NCBI GenBank assembly: GCA_902783315.1
Contig: CACZQK010000038.1
Location: 1-47,465, forward strand
Reading direction: 5' to 3'
Origin: an uncultured Erysipelotrichaceae bacterium
GTDB taxonomy: Bacteria; Bacillota_I; Bacilli_A; RF39; UBA660
Length of the DNA stretch: 47,465 bases
This document shows, in pieces, positions 1 through 8,597 of this stretch (position 1 is the stretch's first letter; each line of letters begins with the position of its first letter). The position numbers were made by a program, and so were the translations under genes. The notes beneath the pieces are model-generated. The model ran no database searches. It had not been told where the DNA came from and saw only the letters and a program-made list of their open reading frames with translations.

Positions 1-109
1 CAACATTATTATTTTCTACTAGTTCTATCTTTTCAATAGAAATATTTTCTTCAGCATGAACAAATATTGGTAAAAAGAAGATTAACAGAACAAATAATAT
101 CTTTTTCAT
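1..109 (-). CDS. Exported protein, N-terminal fragment
   Basis: Only the first 36 codons are inside the window; the gene continues past its left edge. The start is an ATG preceded by a good ribosome binding site (AGGTGGG). The fragment begins with two lysines, then a hydrophobic stretch ending in VHA-EE, a typical Sec signal peptide with an A-x-A-like cleavage site just before the acidic residues. No function can be given from this fragment. Upstream a TGATATACT sequence (extended -10 type) could be its promoter. Confidence 0.7.
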   Translation of the reverse strand, partial: MKKILFVLLIFFLPIFVHAEENISIEKIELVENNNV

Positions 110-202
110 AATCCCACCTATTATAAGTATATCATATTAAAATAATTCAATATATTTATATTTTTTGTAAACGTAAATTAATGTAAAAGAAAAAGAGGCA
201 TG

Positions 203-2083
203 CTATTTAGCGATTACCTCACATATTAATTTACTAATTTCAGTAGGATCATCAATAGGAAGACCTGCAATCATTCTAGCTTCACTATATAAAATCTTCG
301 TATATTTCTTAAACTCATCTTTATCTTTCTTATATAGCTTCTTTAACTTAGCAGCAATAGGATGTTTCTCATTAATTTCGAGAACAGTCTCTGCTTTGAT
401 TCCCATATCATTTGGCATAGCATCAAATACTTTTTGCATTTCAATTGATACATCACCTTTAGTTGTTAAACAAACTGGATGAGATTTTAATTTATTACTA
501 AAACGAACATCACTAACATCAGAAATCTCATCTTTCATTGCTTTTAATAAATCAGAATTATCTTCATTAGTCTTTTTTATTTCTTCTTTTTCTTCTTCTG
601 TATCTAAATCTAGATTACCATCACTAACATTAACAAATTTCTTACCATCATACTCTTGTAAAGCTGTAATACAGAATTCATCCACATAATCTGTCAAATA
701 TAAAATATCATATTCTTTATCACGAACTTGCTCAACTTGAGGTAAAGAATTAATTTTAGCAATTGATGCTCCAGATGCATAATAAATAGCGTCTTGGCCA
801 TCCTTCATTTCTTTTACATATTCAGATACTGTAATAAGCTTTTCATGCTTAGAAGAATAAAACATTACTAAGTCTTTCAATTTATCTTTATCTTGTCCAA
901 AATTATTATAAACTCCATACTTTAACTGAACTCCAAAAGTCTTAAAAAAGTTAATATATTCTTCTCTATTATCTTTTAACATTGATTCTAATTCTTTACG
1001 AATTTTTCCCTCTATATTTTTCGCAATTAATTTTAAACTCTGAGATTCTTGTAATAATTCACGAGAAATATTTAAACTCAAATCTTCAGAATCAACAACA
1101 CCTTTTACAAAACTAAAATAATCAGGTAAAAGGTCAGCACATTTTTCCATAATAAGAACACCATTAGAATATAAAGAAAGACCTTTTTCATATTCTTGAG
1201 TATAATAATCATATGGAGCATGACTAGGAATAAATAATAGTGATTTATAAGAAGTCATTCCCTCTACAGAAGAATGAATAACTTTTAATGGTTTATCATA
1301 ATCATTAAATTTATCCATATAAAAATTTTCATAATCTTCATTAGATACTTCATTCTTTGGTTTCTTCCAAATAGGAACCATACTATTTAAAGTCTCGATC
1401 TCTTTTATGTCTTCATATTCTTTTTTCTTTTCATCTTTTAATTCATGATGAGTACATTCCATTTTAATTGGAAAACGAATATAATCAGAATATTTCTTTA
1501 CTAATTGTTTTAATTCATATTCATCTAGATACTTATCATAGTCAAATTCATCCGTATTTTCTTTAATATGTAAGATAATTTTTGTACCACGCTCATCCAT
1601 TTTAGATTTTTTTATTGTATAACCATCTGCTCCTTCACTCTCCCAAAGATAAGCATCTTCATTATCAATACTACGAGATAAAACAGTTATCTTGTCACTA
1701 ACCATAAAAGCAGAATAAAAACCTACACCAAATTGACCAATGATATCAATTTTTTCATCTTTCGTCATGTTTTCCTTAAATGATAAAGAACCACTTTTCG
1801 CAATTGTACCTAAATTCTCTTCTAATTCTTCTTTAGTCATTCCTATTCCATTATCAATAATGGTTAAGGTACGGTTATCTTTATCAAAAGATAAGTTAAT
1901 CGCTAAATCATCTTTATCTACTTTTAGTTTCTTATCTGTTAAACTTCTATAATACAACTTATCAATTGCATCACTTGCATTACTAATTAATTCTCTTAAA
2001 AATATATCTTTATTTGTATAAATAGAATTAATCATTAAATCTAATAATCTTTTTGATTCAGATTGAAATTCTTTTTTTGCCAT
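203..2083 (-). CDS. htpG: Chaperone HtpG (bacterial Hsp90)
   Basis: Cytosolic ATP-dependent Hsp90 chaperone of about 626 residues, the usual length. The N-terminal GHKL ATPase signatures are intact: [13 protein letters not shown] (catalytic Glu and Mg-binding Asn), DNGIGM, and the lid motif [11 protein letters not shown]; the middle domain carries [11 protein letters not shown] chose the ATG giving MAKKEF because GGGAGATG lies just upstream; an in-frame reading that extends 14 codons further has no such site and would run into the promoter. The gene stands alone and is preceded by a SigA-type promoter overlapping a CIRCE-like operator, so heat-shock control by HrcA is likely. This differs from B. 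subtilis, where htpG is CIRCE-independent. Confidence 0.97.
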   Translation of the reverse strand: MAKKEFQSESKRLLDLMINSIYTNKDIFLRELISNASDAIDKLYYRSLTDKKLKVDKDDLAINLSFDKDNRTLTIIDNGIGMTKEELEENLGTIAKSGSLSFKENMTKDEKIDIIGQFGVGFYSAFMVSDKITVLSRSIDNEDAYLWESEGADGYTIKKSKMDERGTKIILHIKENTDEFDYDKYLDEYELKQLVKKYSDYIRFPIKMECTHHELKDEKKKEYEDIKEIETLNSMVPIWKKPKNEVSNEDYENFYMDKFNDYDKPLKVIHSSVEGMTSYKSLLFIPSHAPYDYYTQEYEKGLSLYSNGVLIMEKCADLLPDYFSFVKGVVDSEDLSLNISRELLQESQSLKLIAKNIEGKIRKELESMLKDNREEYINFFKTFGVQLKYGVYNNFGQDKDKLKDLVMFYSSKHEKLITVSEYVKEMKDGQDAIYYASGASIAKINSLPQVEQVRDKEYDILYLTDYVDEFCITALQEYDGKKFVNVSDGNLDLDTEEEKEEIKKTNEDNSDLLKAMKDEISDVSDVRFSNKLKSHPVCLTTKGDVSIEMQKVFDAMPNDMGIKAETVLEINEKHPIAAKLKKLYKKDKDEFKKYTKILYSEARMIAGLPIDDPTEISKLICEVIAK

Positions 2084-2115
2084 AATATCATCTCCCATTT
2101 TTTGCATACAAATAA

Positions 2116-2144
2116 TATATACCACTTATTTTAGCAGTTGTCAA
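2116..2144 (-). promoter_or_regulatory. SigA promoter of htpG
   Basis: Minus strand TTGACA (2144-2139), 17-base spacer, TATATA (2121-2116), about 30 bases before the htpG start. The -35 box is perfect consensus and lies inside the CIRCE-like element, so a bound repressor would block polymerase. Confidence 0.75.
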
Positions 2145-2157
2145 CAAAGAGTGCCAA
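2131..2157 (-). promoter_or_regulatory. CIRCE-like operator (HrcA site)
   Basis: Minus strand reads TTGGCACTC, nine bases, AACTGCTAA. The CIRCE consensus is TTAGCACTC-N9-GAGTGCTAA, so 15 of 18 arm positions match and the spacer has exactly the canonical length. It overlaps the -35 box of the htpG promoter, the normal arrangement for HrcA repression. HrcA itself is not in the window. Confidence 0.7.
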
Positions 2158-2213
2158 AAAAGTGCTACATATAAAAATAAATTGTAAAGACAATAAATCT
2201 TTAAACAAAATAT

Positions 2214-2243
2214 TTTACAGAAAAACTATTTTAATGTTATAAT
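2214..2243 (+). promoter_or_regulatory. Promoter of the WXG100-like/glycosidase gene
   Basis: TTTACA (2214-2219), 18-base spacer, TATAAT (2238-2243), followed by the ribosome binding site GAAGGTG and the ATG at 2273. Confidence 0.65.
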
Positions 2244-2272
2244 ATAAATAAGTATAAATAGAAGGTGACAAA

Positions 2273-3382
2273 ATGGCAGAAGAAAATTTTGGTTTTTCAA
2301 ATTATGAAGTTTTTAATGATGCAATTAGCCACACTAAAACAGCAAATGAGGCAATAACATCTGCAGAAACAGAAATAAAAGGGTGTCAGTCTCAATTAGG
2401 TAGTGATGCTATTTTTATGGGACCAATAGCGGACTCTTGTAAAGATGAATTTAATAAAATATCCGTACAGATTTCTAGCATGAAAGAAAATTTCACTAGT
2501 ATTGCTAGTTTCTTATCTAGCACAAGTGATACCTACAAAGGAAAAGATAATACTGCATCTAATAAAATAATAAATACAGGAATAAAAAATGAATCAACAA
2601 ATAAAAAACGAATTGATACTAAAAATATTAAGAGTGGAACAAAAGTTTCCAATGCTCTTACCAAATATAAAGACGAGTTAGAAGGAGCCGAATATGCTAC
2701 TGTTAATGATAAAATTTTTACAACAACTAAAACGGAAATGATTAATGGTCAACCAGTAAAAGTAACTCATGTTGTCATTAACGACCCAAGTCAAATCAAC
2801 GGATCACCAGCTAATGGAATTTATGGAAATGGCCTAGAAACATCATCTTCTGCTGCCAATCGACTAAATTCTGCTATTCTAGTTAATGGTAGTCACTTTA
2901 GAAGTGATGGCCAAGAAGACTTACAAGGTGCAAATAACATCGTTATTGTAAATGGTGAAATAAAAAAAGATGGCGTCTCTGGTGGTCAAGAATTACTATT
3001 AGATAGTGCCGGAAACATTTATAATGCAGCAGGAAAAAGTGCTCAACAATTAGTAGATGATGGAGTAAAATATAGCTTTGCTTGCCATAGCACTCAAGTA
3101 ATTGAAAATGGGGATACTTCACCAAGCTATAATGAACCAAGACATTACATGAGAACTGTCATTGGTCAGACAAATCCAGGTGAATACTATATTGTTACCG
3201 ATACCACTGAAAACAATGTATTAAGTGATACTGCAGAATATTTAAAAGGAAAAGGATGTGACAATGCGTATAGTTTAGACCAAGGAGGAAGTGTTACTTT
3301 AGTAAGAGATAATAACGTAATTAATACACCAAGAGATGGTAGTGAAAGAGAAGTTGGAGACTTCTTATACTTTACAGCCTAA
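2273..3382 (+). CDS. WXG100-like domain fused to phosphodiester glycosidase (NAGPA-like)
   Basis: 369 residues, two parts. Residues 1 to about 105 have no signal peptide and read as a helical hairpin of WXG100/LXG style: FMGPIADSCKDEF sits where W-x-G and the following helix would be, and the segment ends SDTYKGKD, like the Y-x-x-x-D/E tail of ESX substrates. The C-terminal 200 residues fit the phosphodiester glycosidase family (the N-acetylglucosamine-1-phosphodiester alpha-N-acetylglucosaminidase fold): AILVNGSHF, then SLDQGGSVTL, NTPRDGSEREVGDF, which match the family's G-x-x-NG-x-F, LDGGGS and P-x-DG-x-ER-x-x-x blocks. I infer an exported enzyme acting on a cell-surface or polysaccharide phosphodiester sugar, exported by a type VII route. 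No ESX genes are seen nearby. It is monocistronic, with its own promoter and terminator. Confidence 0.75.
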   Translation: MAEENFGFSNYEVFNDAISHTKTANEAITSAETEIKGCQSQLGSDAIFMGPIADSCKDEFNKISVQISSMKENFTSIASFLSSTSDTYKGKDNTASNKIINTGIKNESTNKKRIDTKNIKSGTKVSNALTKYKDELEGAEYATVNDKIFTTTKTEMINGQPVKVTHVVINDPSQINGSPANGIYGNGLETSSSAANRLNSAILVNGSHFRSDGQEDLQGANNIVIVNGEIKKDGVSGGQELLLDSAGNIYNAAGKSAQQLVDDGVKYSFACHSTQVIENGDTSPSYNEPRHYMRTVIGQTNPGEYYIVTDTTENNVLSDTAEYLKGKGCDNAYSLDQGGSVTLVRDNNVINTPRDGSEREVGDFLYFTA

Positions 3383-3387
3383 AAAAT

Positions 3388-3417
3388 AAAAAGCAACCAC
3401 CAAGAGTTGCTTTTTTT
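3388..3417. terminator. Bidirectional terminator between convergent genes
   Basis: AAAAAGCAAC, an 8-base loop, GTTGCTTTTT, followed by T on the plus strand and preceded by an A run that serves as the T run on the minus strand. It sits in the short gap between two convergent genes and overlaps the stop of the minus-strand one. Confidence 0.85.
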
Positions 3418-3967
3418 ATTTACCAATTGTAATATTTTTTAAATATTCTAACCATTCTTCTGCAATTTGATTATATAATTCTTTAGAATATTCCAATAGC
3501 AACAAATTATCGCATAAATTCATAATAATTCTAGGTAATCTAACCTGTTTTTCAATACATTCCTTCCATCTTTCAATACCCAAATCATCTAATTTATCTG
3601 CATCACGTATAATAATGCCCTCAATAGTATCAGGTAATTCTTTTTCATCATGCTTATATATTGCTTTATAACACTTTTCAATAAATAATTCATCATAATT
3701 AAGTTTAAGTAATTCTTCTTTAAGAATTTCCGCACTTTTCAAACCATGACCAGCTTTACCATATTTTCTTCCCACATCATGCCAATATGCTGATAAAATG
3801 CAAACCTCTTTATCCGCAAGTAAATTCTTCTCTAATAATAACCAAGTATTTTTAACGACACCCTTTACATGCCCAACTCCATGAACCGGATCATTTAATT
3901 CTTCTGTATATCGTAATGCTTTATCAATTAATTCCTTATATTTACTTTCTATTTCTTGTAAGTTCAT
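3416..3967 (-). CDS. HD-domain phosphohydrolase (YedJ-like)
   Basis: 183-residue soluble metal-dependent phosphohydrolase. The HD metal ligands are visible: His33 in GVGHVK, His63-Asp64 in YWHDVGR, and a distal Asp in RDADKLDDLG (122-128). This order and spacing match small HD proteins such as YedJ/YpgQ, which hydrolyse nucleotides or other phosphates in vitro. The substrate here is unknown. The start is an ATG preceded by AAAGGAG. The gene has its own promoter, shared back to back with the rhomboid gene, and ends in a bidirectional terminator. Confidence 0.85.
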   Translation of the reverse strand: MNLQEIESKYKELIDKALRYTEELNDPVHGVGHVKGVVKNTWLLLEKNLLADKEVCILSAYWHDVGRKYGKAGHGLKSAEILKEELLKLNYDELFIEKCYKAIYKHDEKELPDTIEGIIIRDADKLDDLGIERWKECIEKQVRLPRIIMNLCDNLLLLEYSKELYNQIAEEWLEYLKNITIGK

Positions 3968-3992
3968 GTTTTTCTCCTTTACTAACGACAGT

Positions 3993-4021
3993 ATTATACT
4001 AAAAAATTAATTCTTTAACAA
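3993..4021 (-). promoter_or_regulatory. Promoter of the HD phosphohydrolase gene
   Basis: Minus strand TTGTTA (4021-4016), 17 bases, TATAAT (3998-3993). Its -35 box occupies the same bases as the -35 of the divergent rhomboid promoter. Confidence 0.7.
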
Positions 4022-4042
4022 GAATAACAAATTTAGTATAAT
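4015..4042 (+). promoter_or_regulatory. Promoter of the small rhomboid gene
   Basis: Plus strand TTAACA (4015-4020), 16 bases, TATAAT (4037-4042), then the ribosome binding site GAAGG and the ATG at 4065. It overlaps the divergent promoter at the -35 box. Confidence 0.65.
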
Positions 4043-4064
4043 AACAATAAAGAAGGTAAAAAAT

Positions 4065-4679
4065 ATGAATTTTGATTTAGAAAATATAATAAAAAATATA
4101 AATTTTGACTATAACTCACCCGTAATAATTACTTACCTAGTTATTTCTTTAATAGCTTGTCTATTAAACTATATAACAAAAGGAAAAATGAATAAACTCC
4201 TATTCAGTAATTATCGAAGTTCTCCTCTAAATCCCTTAACCTATATTCGTCTATTCTCTCACTGCATCGGACACAAAGATTGGGATCATTTTGTAAGTAA
4301 TTTCTTATACATCCTACTAATAGGACCAATGATAGAAGAAAAATATGGAAGTTTAAACTTAATTGGAATGATTTTAATGACATCCCTAGTAATTTCTCTA
4401 TTCAATATTATATTTCACAATTATTGTATTACAGGAGCATCTGGTAATGTCTATATGCTTATCGTATTAAGTTCTTTTTCAAACATAACAGAAGAAAAAA
4501 TACCTATAACATTAATTTTAATTTTATTATTTTATATAACAAGTGAAATAAAAAAAAGCCTCCTAGAAGGCAATAAAAAAATTTATCATGATGGTCACTT
4601 ATTAGGAGCATTATGTGGAATAATTTTTGGTTTCTATTTTCTCTACTTTGAAGCATTTCCATTTATAAACATCTCTTAG
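4065..4679 (+). CDS. Small rhomboid-family intramembrane serine protease
   Basis: 204 residues, about six hydrophobic segments and no extra domain. The serine protease dyad is present: GASGNVYM holds the nucleophile (about Ser126, motif G-x-S-G) and DGHLLGALCG the base (about His178, motif H-x-x-G-x-x-x-G). DHFVSNFLY resembles the conserved H-x-x-x-N segment that forms the oxyanion hole, although the first His is shifted. It would cleave transmembrane segments of unknown substrates. It is about half the length of the second rhomboid in this window (44742-45893), which has a long cytosolic N-terminal domain. It is convergent with a decayed gene whose end it overlaps by a few bases. Confidence 0.85.
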   Translation: MNFDLENIIKNINFDYNSPVIITYLVISLIACLLNYITKGKMNKLLFSNYRSSPLNPLTYIRLFSHCIGHKDWDHFVSNFLYILLIGPMIEEKYGSLNLIGMILMTSLVISLFNIIFHNYCITGASGNVYMLIVLSSFSNITEEKIPITLILILLFYITSEIKKSLLEGNKKIYHDGHLLGALCGIIFGFYFLYFEAFPFINIS

Positions 4680-5510
4680 AGGACAATATCTTTTGATATT
4701 GCCATTTTAAATCATCCATATAAGGATAATCTACGATTAAATCAAGAAAAGATAAAAACATTCTAGGATTCTCCACATTTTTTTGATAAAAATAATCTTC
4801 AGAAATTTGATAATTTAAAATATCTAAAGAAAATTTTTTATCCTGAATAGCTTGAAATAAAGATAAAATAAAACAAATATCATTTTGAATAATCTTTTCA
4901 TTAAACGTTATATTGGGATATCTTATCTCAATTAATCCACTTTTTATCTAAAAAAAACGAACACCACCATGTATAAGAAAACATTCTGTCTTAGAAGCCA
5001 ATAATTCTAAGAAATTATCTGCTTCAAAATAAACTTTATCAATGTGCGCTTTAATTGAAAAAACATAAACCTAGTATTTCTTTCTTATTATTTCTAACAA
5101 AGTATTTTTCACCTATATAAAACATATCATATCTGTTTCACAAATAGCTAAGATTTTTAAAAAAAATTCAAAAAAATAACTATCAAAAACATCAACAGTA
5201 AAATAAAGATCACAATCTTTTAAGCAAAAGCAAACTAAACTGAGTTCTCTCCAAGAATCATAATCATCATTTAAAATCCTACTCGATAATTCTCCACCAA
5301 AATATTGAAGTTTTCTCATAATTCAAAACATTTTGTTATACCTGATTCTTAATCTAATATCCAATTATTATAAAAATCAATTTTTTGAGAAGTATTAGGA
5401 AAATATTGGTCCCAATTCAAAACTAACCACAAATTTTTAAATCCCTTATCCATCGTTTCACAAACATCTGAATCGAAGTGTATTATTATTTTTATGGTAT
5501 CAACTCATTT
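4663..5510 (-). pseudogene. Decayed gene, family not recognised
   Basis: No intact gene fills this 830-base stretch, but minus-strand translation gives protein-like segments in shifting frames. In order: DSDVCETMDKGFKNLW...YNNWILD then a stop; RKLQYFGGELSSRILNDDYD...ETDMICFI; GEKYFVRNNKKEILG; VFSIKAHIDKVYFEAD...LIHGGVRFF then a stop; and IKSGLIEIRYPNITFNEK...KWQYQKILSSKRCL. The segments abut with at least three frameshifts and two in-frame stops, ending in a TAA that overlaps the rhomboid gene. Together they would make a protein of about 270 residues. It lies directly downstream of tdk. I do not recognise the family. Confidence 0.6.
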
Positions 5511-6158
5511 TTAGATCCGGTTGATTTTTCGTTTTGGAATTTTTATAAGTGGTTTACCAGTTAATCTTTCTACTTCATCTATGTAACACTTACCACATAA
5601 TGGTTTATATTCATAGGCATCAGAACCATCTATTACTATTACTTCTCCACCAGGAAGTTCTATTTTACCATTTTTGTATCTGGCATTAATTGTTGCTTTT
5701 TCACCACATTTTGTACAAACTGCAATTGTCTGCAATTCACTTATTTCATCTGCTATTCCAATTAATGATGAACTTCCTTTGAAAAGACTTAAATCAAATT
5801 GCGATTTTAATCCATAACAATCTACTGGTATATTGTATGTTTTTGTAAAGTACCATAATTCTTGAACTTGTGCTTTTGTTAGAAATTGAACTTCATCCAC
5901 TAATATTCTTGAAACATTTTCTTCAGCCCATTGTTCAAAATATTCTACTAAAGATTCATTAGGCTTTAGTAAAACATCTACTGGTACTTCTATTCCTCCT
6001 GCAACTCTTGTTTGAATACAATCATTAGCTTTTGTATCACGACTTGGTTTTAATATAATTACTTTCTCACCTATATTTCTTAAATTATATTGTGCCATTA
6101 AAAGTGCCATTGTCTTTCCTGAACTCATTGTTCCATAAAAAAATCTTAAAAGTGCCAT
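5511..6158 (-). CDS. tdk: Thymidine kinase (type II)
   Basis: Cytosolic salvage enzyme that phosphorylates thymidine to dTMP with ATP. 215 residues from the start I prefer, the ATG giving MALLRFFYG, preceded by GGAGGGT at ideal spacing; a start 10 codons upstream has no site. The P-loop GTMSSGKT is near the N terminus, followed by LVDEVQFL (Walker B, D-E-x-Q-F) and the four-Cys zinc lasso CTKCG ... PLCGKC, with the substrate-loop Tyr in NARY. All expected blocks for the zinc-binding TK family are intact. A degenerated gene lies on each side of it, so this region may have been remodelled. Confidence 0.95.
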   Translation of the reverse strand: MALLRFFYGTMSSGKTMALLMAQYNLRNIGEKVIILKPSRDTKANDCIQTRVAGGIEVPVDVLLKPNESLVEYFEQWAEENVSRILVDEVQFLTKAQVQELWYFTKTYNIPVDCYGLKSQFDLSLFKGSSSLIGIADEISELQTIAVCTKCGEKATINARYKNGKIELPGGEVIVIDGSDAYEYKPLCGKCYIDEVERLTGKPLIKIPKRKINRI

Positions 6159-6239
6159 AATTCTTACCCTCCTATACAAGGATAACAAATATGATAAAAT
6201 TTAACTATCGAACAGACATATTTTGACAATAAAAATTTT

Positions 6240-6603
6240 TTATAAGACAAATTATCTTCTTAAATTATTATTATCTCTATTAATGCTAATATTATTATTT
6301 TCATCTAGATACATAACATAATTATCTTTGTTGCTTGAGTTCTTCTATTTCTTCTTACTAATTCTTTCGCAACTTCATCATATGAACTATTTAGATTTCT
6401 CAAAGAAATATTCATATATCCTAATATTTAGTCTTGCCCTTTTACCCCGTTAGGAAACTGAAATAATTCTTCTTCATCTAGAATTATACCTAAAGATTCA
6501 AATAATTGTTTTTCTGGCTCTCCCAATAACTTGTTTTTAGACAACAAGATACAGCTTCATTATCACAATATGTATTTTTAAAATTTAAAGTATTTATAGT
6601 CAT
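6240..6603 (-). pseudogene. Gene remnant with several stops
   Basis: The roughly 500 bases between tdk and trpS hold no intact gene. The minus strand opens with an ATG (6603) reading MTINTLNFKNTYCDNEAV, then shifts frame to LFESLGIILDEEELFQFPNG and, after a stop, to SSYDEVAKELVRRNRRTQATK. The coding-like composition across stops and frameshifts suggests a short decayed gene. I cannot name the family, and part of this could be chance in AT-rich DNA. Confidence 0.35.
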
Positions 6604-6672
6604 ATATCAAATCGCCAAAAAGTATATATCACCACATATTAAAAAATTATAGTAAAAATATTAATAATAATA

Positions 6673-6681
6673 TGATAAAAT
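6673..6681 (+). promoter_or_regulatory. Possible extended -10 promoter of trpS
   Basis: TGATAAAAT lies about 20 bases before the start codon with AAGGAG between. No good -35 box is seen. No T-box-like leader precedes the gene, since transcription from here would leave a leader too short for one. Confidence 0.4.
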
Positions 6682-6702
6682 ACTATACAAGGAGTGATAA
6701 TT

Positions 6703-7728
6703 ATGAAAAAAACAATTCTTACTGGTATAAGACCAACTGGTAACCTACACTTAGGTCATTATTTCGGAGCCAGTAAGACATGGCGAGACATTCAAAATGA
6801 TTATGACTTTTACTTAGAAATAGCTGATGTTCAAGCTTTAACAGATAATTTTGATAATCCTGAAAAAGTAAGAACGAATGTTTATGAAATAACAAAAGAT
6901 TTATTATCCATTGGTATAGATCCTGAAAAAGTACATTTTTTTATTCAATCACAAATACCAGAAATAGCAGAACTAACTGTATTCTTTGGAAATCTTGTAA
7001 CAGTATCAAGACTACAAAGAAATCCAACAGTAAAAACAGAAATAAGTCAAAAAAAAGCTATCTTTGGAAATAATGGAGAATCAATAACATATGGCTTTTT
7101 AGGATATCCAGTATCCCAAGCTGCTGACATTACTTGTTTTGAAGGAGAAATTGTTCCTGTTGGAGAAGATCAATTACCTCTTTTAGAGCAATGCAGAGAA
7201 ATAGTTCGTAAATTTAATTCTATTTATGGAGAAACTTTAATTGAACCACAACCTCTTCTAAGTAAAACAACCAGAATAAAAGGCCTAGATGGAAATGATA
7301 AAATGGGAAAAAGTTTAGGAAATGCTATTTACTTAGTAGATGATAAAGAAACAATTCATAAAAAAATTATGGGAGCTATGACAGATCCAAATAAAATTAA
7401 AAAAGATGATCCTGCTAATCCCAACATATGTATGGTATATTATTATCACAAATTGGTAAATAATGAAGAAAATATAAAAACAATATGTGAAGAGTGCAGA
7501 AAAGGGAACCGTGGCTGTGTTCAATGTAAAAAAGAACTAATAGAAACAATGAACAACTTCTTAAAACCAATTCAAGAAAGAAGAAAATATTATGAAGAAA
7601 ATCCACAAGAAATAGAAAAAATCTTACAACAAGGAACAAAAGAAGCTAAAGAAAAAGCACAAAGAACAATAAAGAAAGTAAAACAAGCAATGAAAATAAA
7701 TTATGAAGAAGATAAAGTATCAGAATAA
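6703..7728 (+). CDS. trpS: Tryptophan--tRNA ligase
   Basis: Class I aminoacyl-tRNA synthetase charging tRNA-Trp, 341 residues. The HIGH motif is GNLHLGHYFG and the KMSKS motif appears as DKMGKSLGN. GIRPTGNLHLGH is diagnostic of TrpRS, and QAADITCFEGEIVPVGEDQ is the usual specificity block. The C-terminal half has two C-x-x-C-like pairs (CEECRKGNRGCVQCKK), as in many Bacillota TrpRS. I chose the ATG at 6703 because AAGGAGTG ends six bases before it; a GTG three codons upstream lies inside that site. The last 28 bases overlap the convergent DUF3603 gene. Confidence 0.97.
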   Translation: MKKTILTGIRPTGNLHLGHYFGASKTWRDIQNDYDFYLEIADVQALTDNFDNPEKVRTNVYEITKDLLSIGIDPEKVHFFIQSQIPEIAELTVFFGNLVTVSRLQRNPTVKTEISQKKAIFGNNGESITYGFLGYPVSQAADITCFEGEIVPVGEDQLPLLEQCREIVRKFNSIYGETLIEPQPLLSKTTRIKGLDGNDKMGKSLGNAIYLVDDKETIHKKIMGAMTDPNKIKKDDPANPNICMVYYYHKLVNNEENIKTICEECRKGNRGCVQCKKELIETMNNFLKPIQERRKYYEENPQEIEKILQQGTKEAKEKAQRTIKKVKQAMKINYEEDKVSE

Positions 7729-8348
7729 GTAAGTTTTATAATATCATATAATCTAGAATAATCACTACAATAATGATACTGAATTTTATCTATTAAAAAC
7801 AAATATTTTTCACGAATACTTTTACTATCAGAAAAGTACTCATAATATAAATAGTTGATTTCATCATATTTTTTATTTTTATATAAAGATTTAATCTCAG
7901 ACAAAAGATAAGATTGAATCTTTTTTTCATTTCGAGTTAAAAAAGAAATTTTACTACATTTTTCTATAACTTCATAATCTAATTGAATTGCATCCAACTC
8001 CCCTATTTCTTCCATAATGGCATTTTCTTCATCAACTAATAAAGAACTCTTTTTTATCATATTACCATAACGATCAAACAAAAAGGCATAAATTCGAAAA
8101 GAATCAGTAAAAAGAGTAGCATAAGGAATAACATCTTGAACAGTAGATGTTTTTTTATATATTTTTTCTAAAAAAGAAGAACTAAGTTTACAAGATGATT
8201 GCAACAAATCATTCATTTGAAAACAATCAATTTTAAAAATAGGAATTTCTTGAACATAAGTAAGATTATCCGTAGTATCCCACTCATAAAATTCATAAAA
8301 ATTATCTAAATCACAAAAATTTAGCACCAAATCATAAACAAAGTTCAT
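7701..8348 (-). CDS. DUF3603-family protein
   Basis: 215-residue soluble protein from the ATG preceded by GGAGGGG. The N terminus, MNFVYDLVLNFCDLDNFYEF followed by YEWDTTDNLTYVQEIPIFKI, matches the opening of the Bacilli DUF3603 family as I remember it. The rest is acidic and alpha-helical with no membrane segment or catalytic motif. The family has no established function. An upstream in-frame extension would be hydrophobic but lacks a ribosome binding site and overlaps the preceding small gene, so I rejected it. It is convergent with trpS. Confidence 0.75.
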   Translation of the reverse strand: MNFVYDLVLNFCDLDNFYEFYEWDTTDNLTYVQEIPIFKIDCFQMNDLLQSSCKLSSSFLEKIYKKTSTVQDVIPYATLFTDSFRIYAFLFDRYGNMIKKSSLLVDEENAIMEEIGELDAIQLDYEVIEKCSKISFLTRNEKKIQSYLLSEIKSLYKNKKYDEINYLYYEYFSDSKSIREKYLFLIDKIQYHYCSDYSRLYDIIKLTYSDTLSSS

Positions 8349-8349
8349 A

Positions 8350-8547
8350 TTATCCCCTCCAATAAAGATAAATATAGAAAGCCAAACCAATATAAAAGAA
8401 GTAGCATTCATAATTTGTAAATATAAATTTAAGATAATCAAAAATAGTATAACCAAAAGAAAATAAATTTATGTATAAAAAAAGAAAAATAAATCCAATA
8501 ATCATAAGAATAAAACTTAAGCAATACAAAAATATTTTTTTGATCAT
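8350..8547 (-). CDS. Small two-helix membrane protein, hypothetical
   Basis: 65 residues: a lysine pair at the N terminus, one long hydrophobic segment (about 5-30), a short loop with KFIFTNYE, and a second hydrophobic segment before WRG. The stop codon lies within the ribosome binding region of the DUF3603 gene, a spacing typical of coupled genes. The weak point is its own start, which has no clear ribosome binding site. AT-rich DNA often yields hydrophobic chance reading frames, so this call is uncertain. Confidence 0.4.
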   Translation of the reverse strand: MIKKIFLYCLSFILMIIGFIFLFLYINLFSFGYTIFDYLKFIFTNYECYFFYIGLAFYIYLYWRG

Positions 8548-8571
8548 ACTAATTCTTATTAAAAAAAGGCA

Positions 8572-8597
8572 AAAAAAAGAACTTTCTAGTCCTCTTT
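8572..8597 (-). terminator. Terminator overlapping the rmuC stop codon
   Basis: Minus strand AAGAGGACT, loop AGAA, AGTTCTTTT then a T run. The nine-pair stem (with G-U pairs) includes the rmuC stop codon TAG. Confidence 0.75.

Noticed and set aside
6600-6703. T-box leader for trpS
   Set aside because: No T-box sequence or antiterminator hairpin; the promoter-like site is too close to the start.
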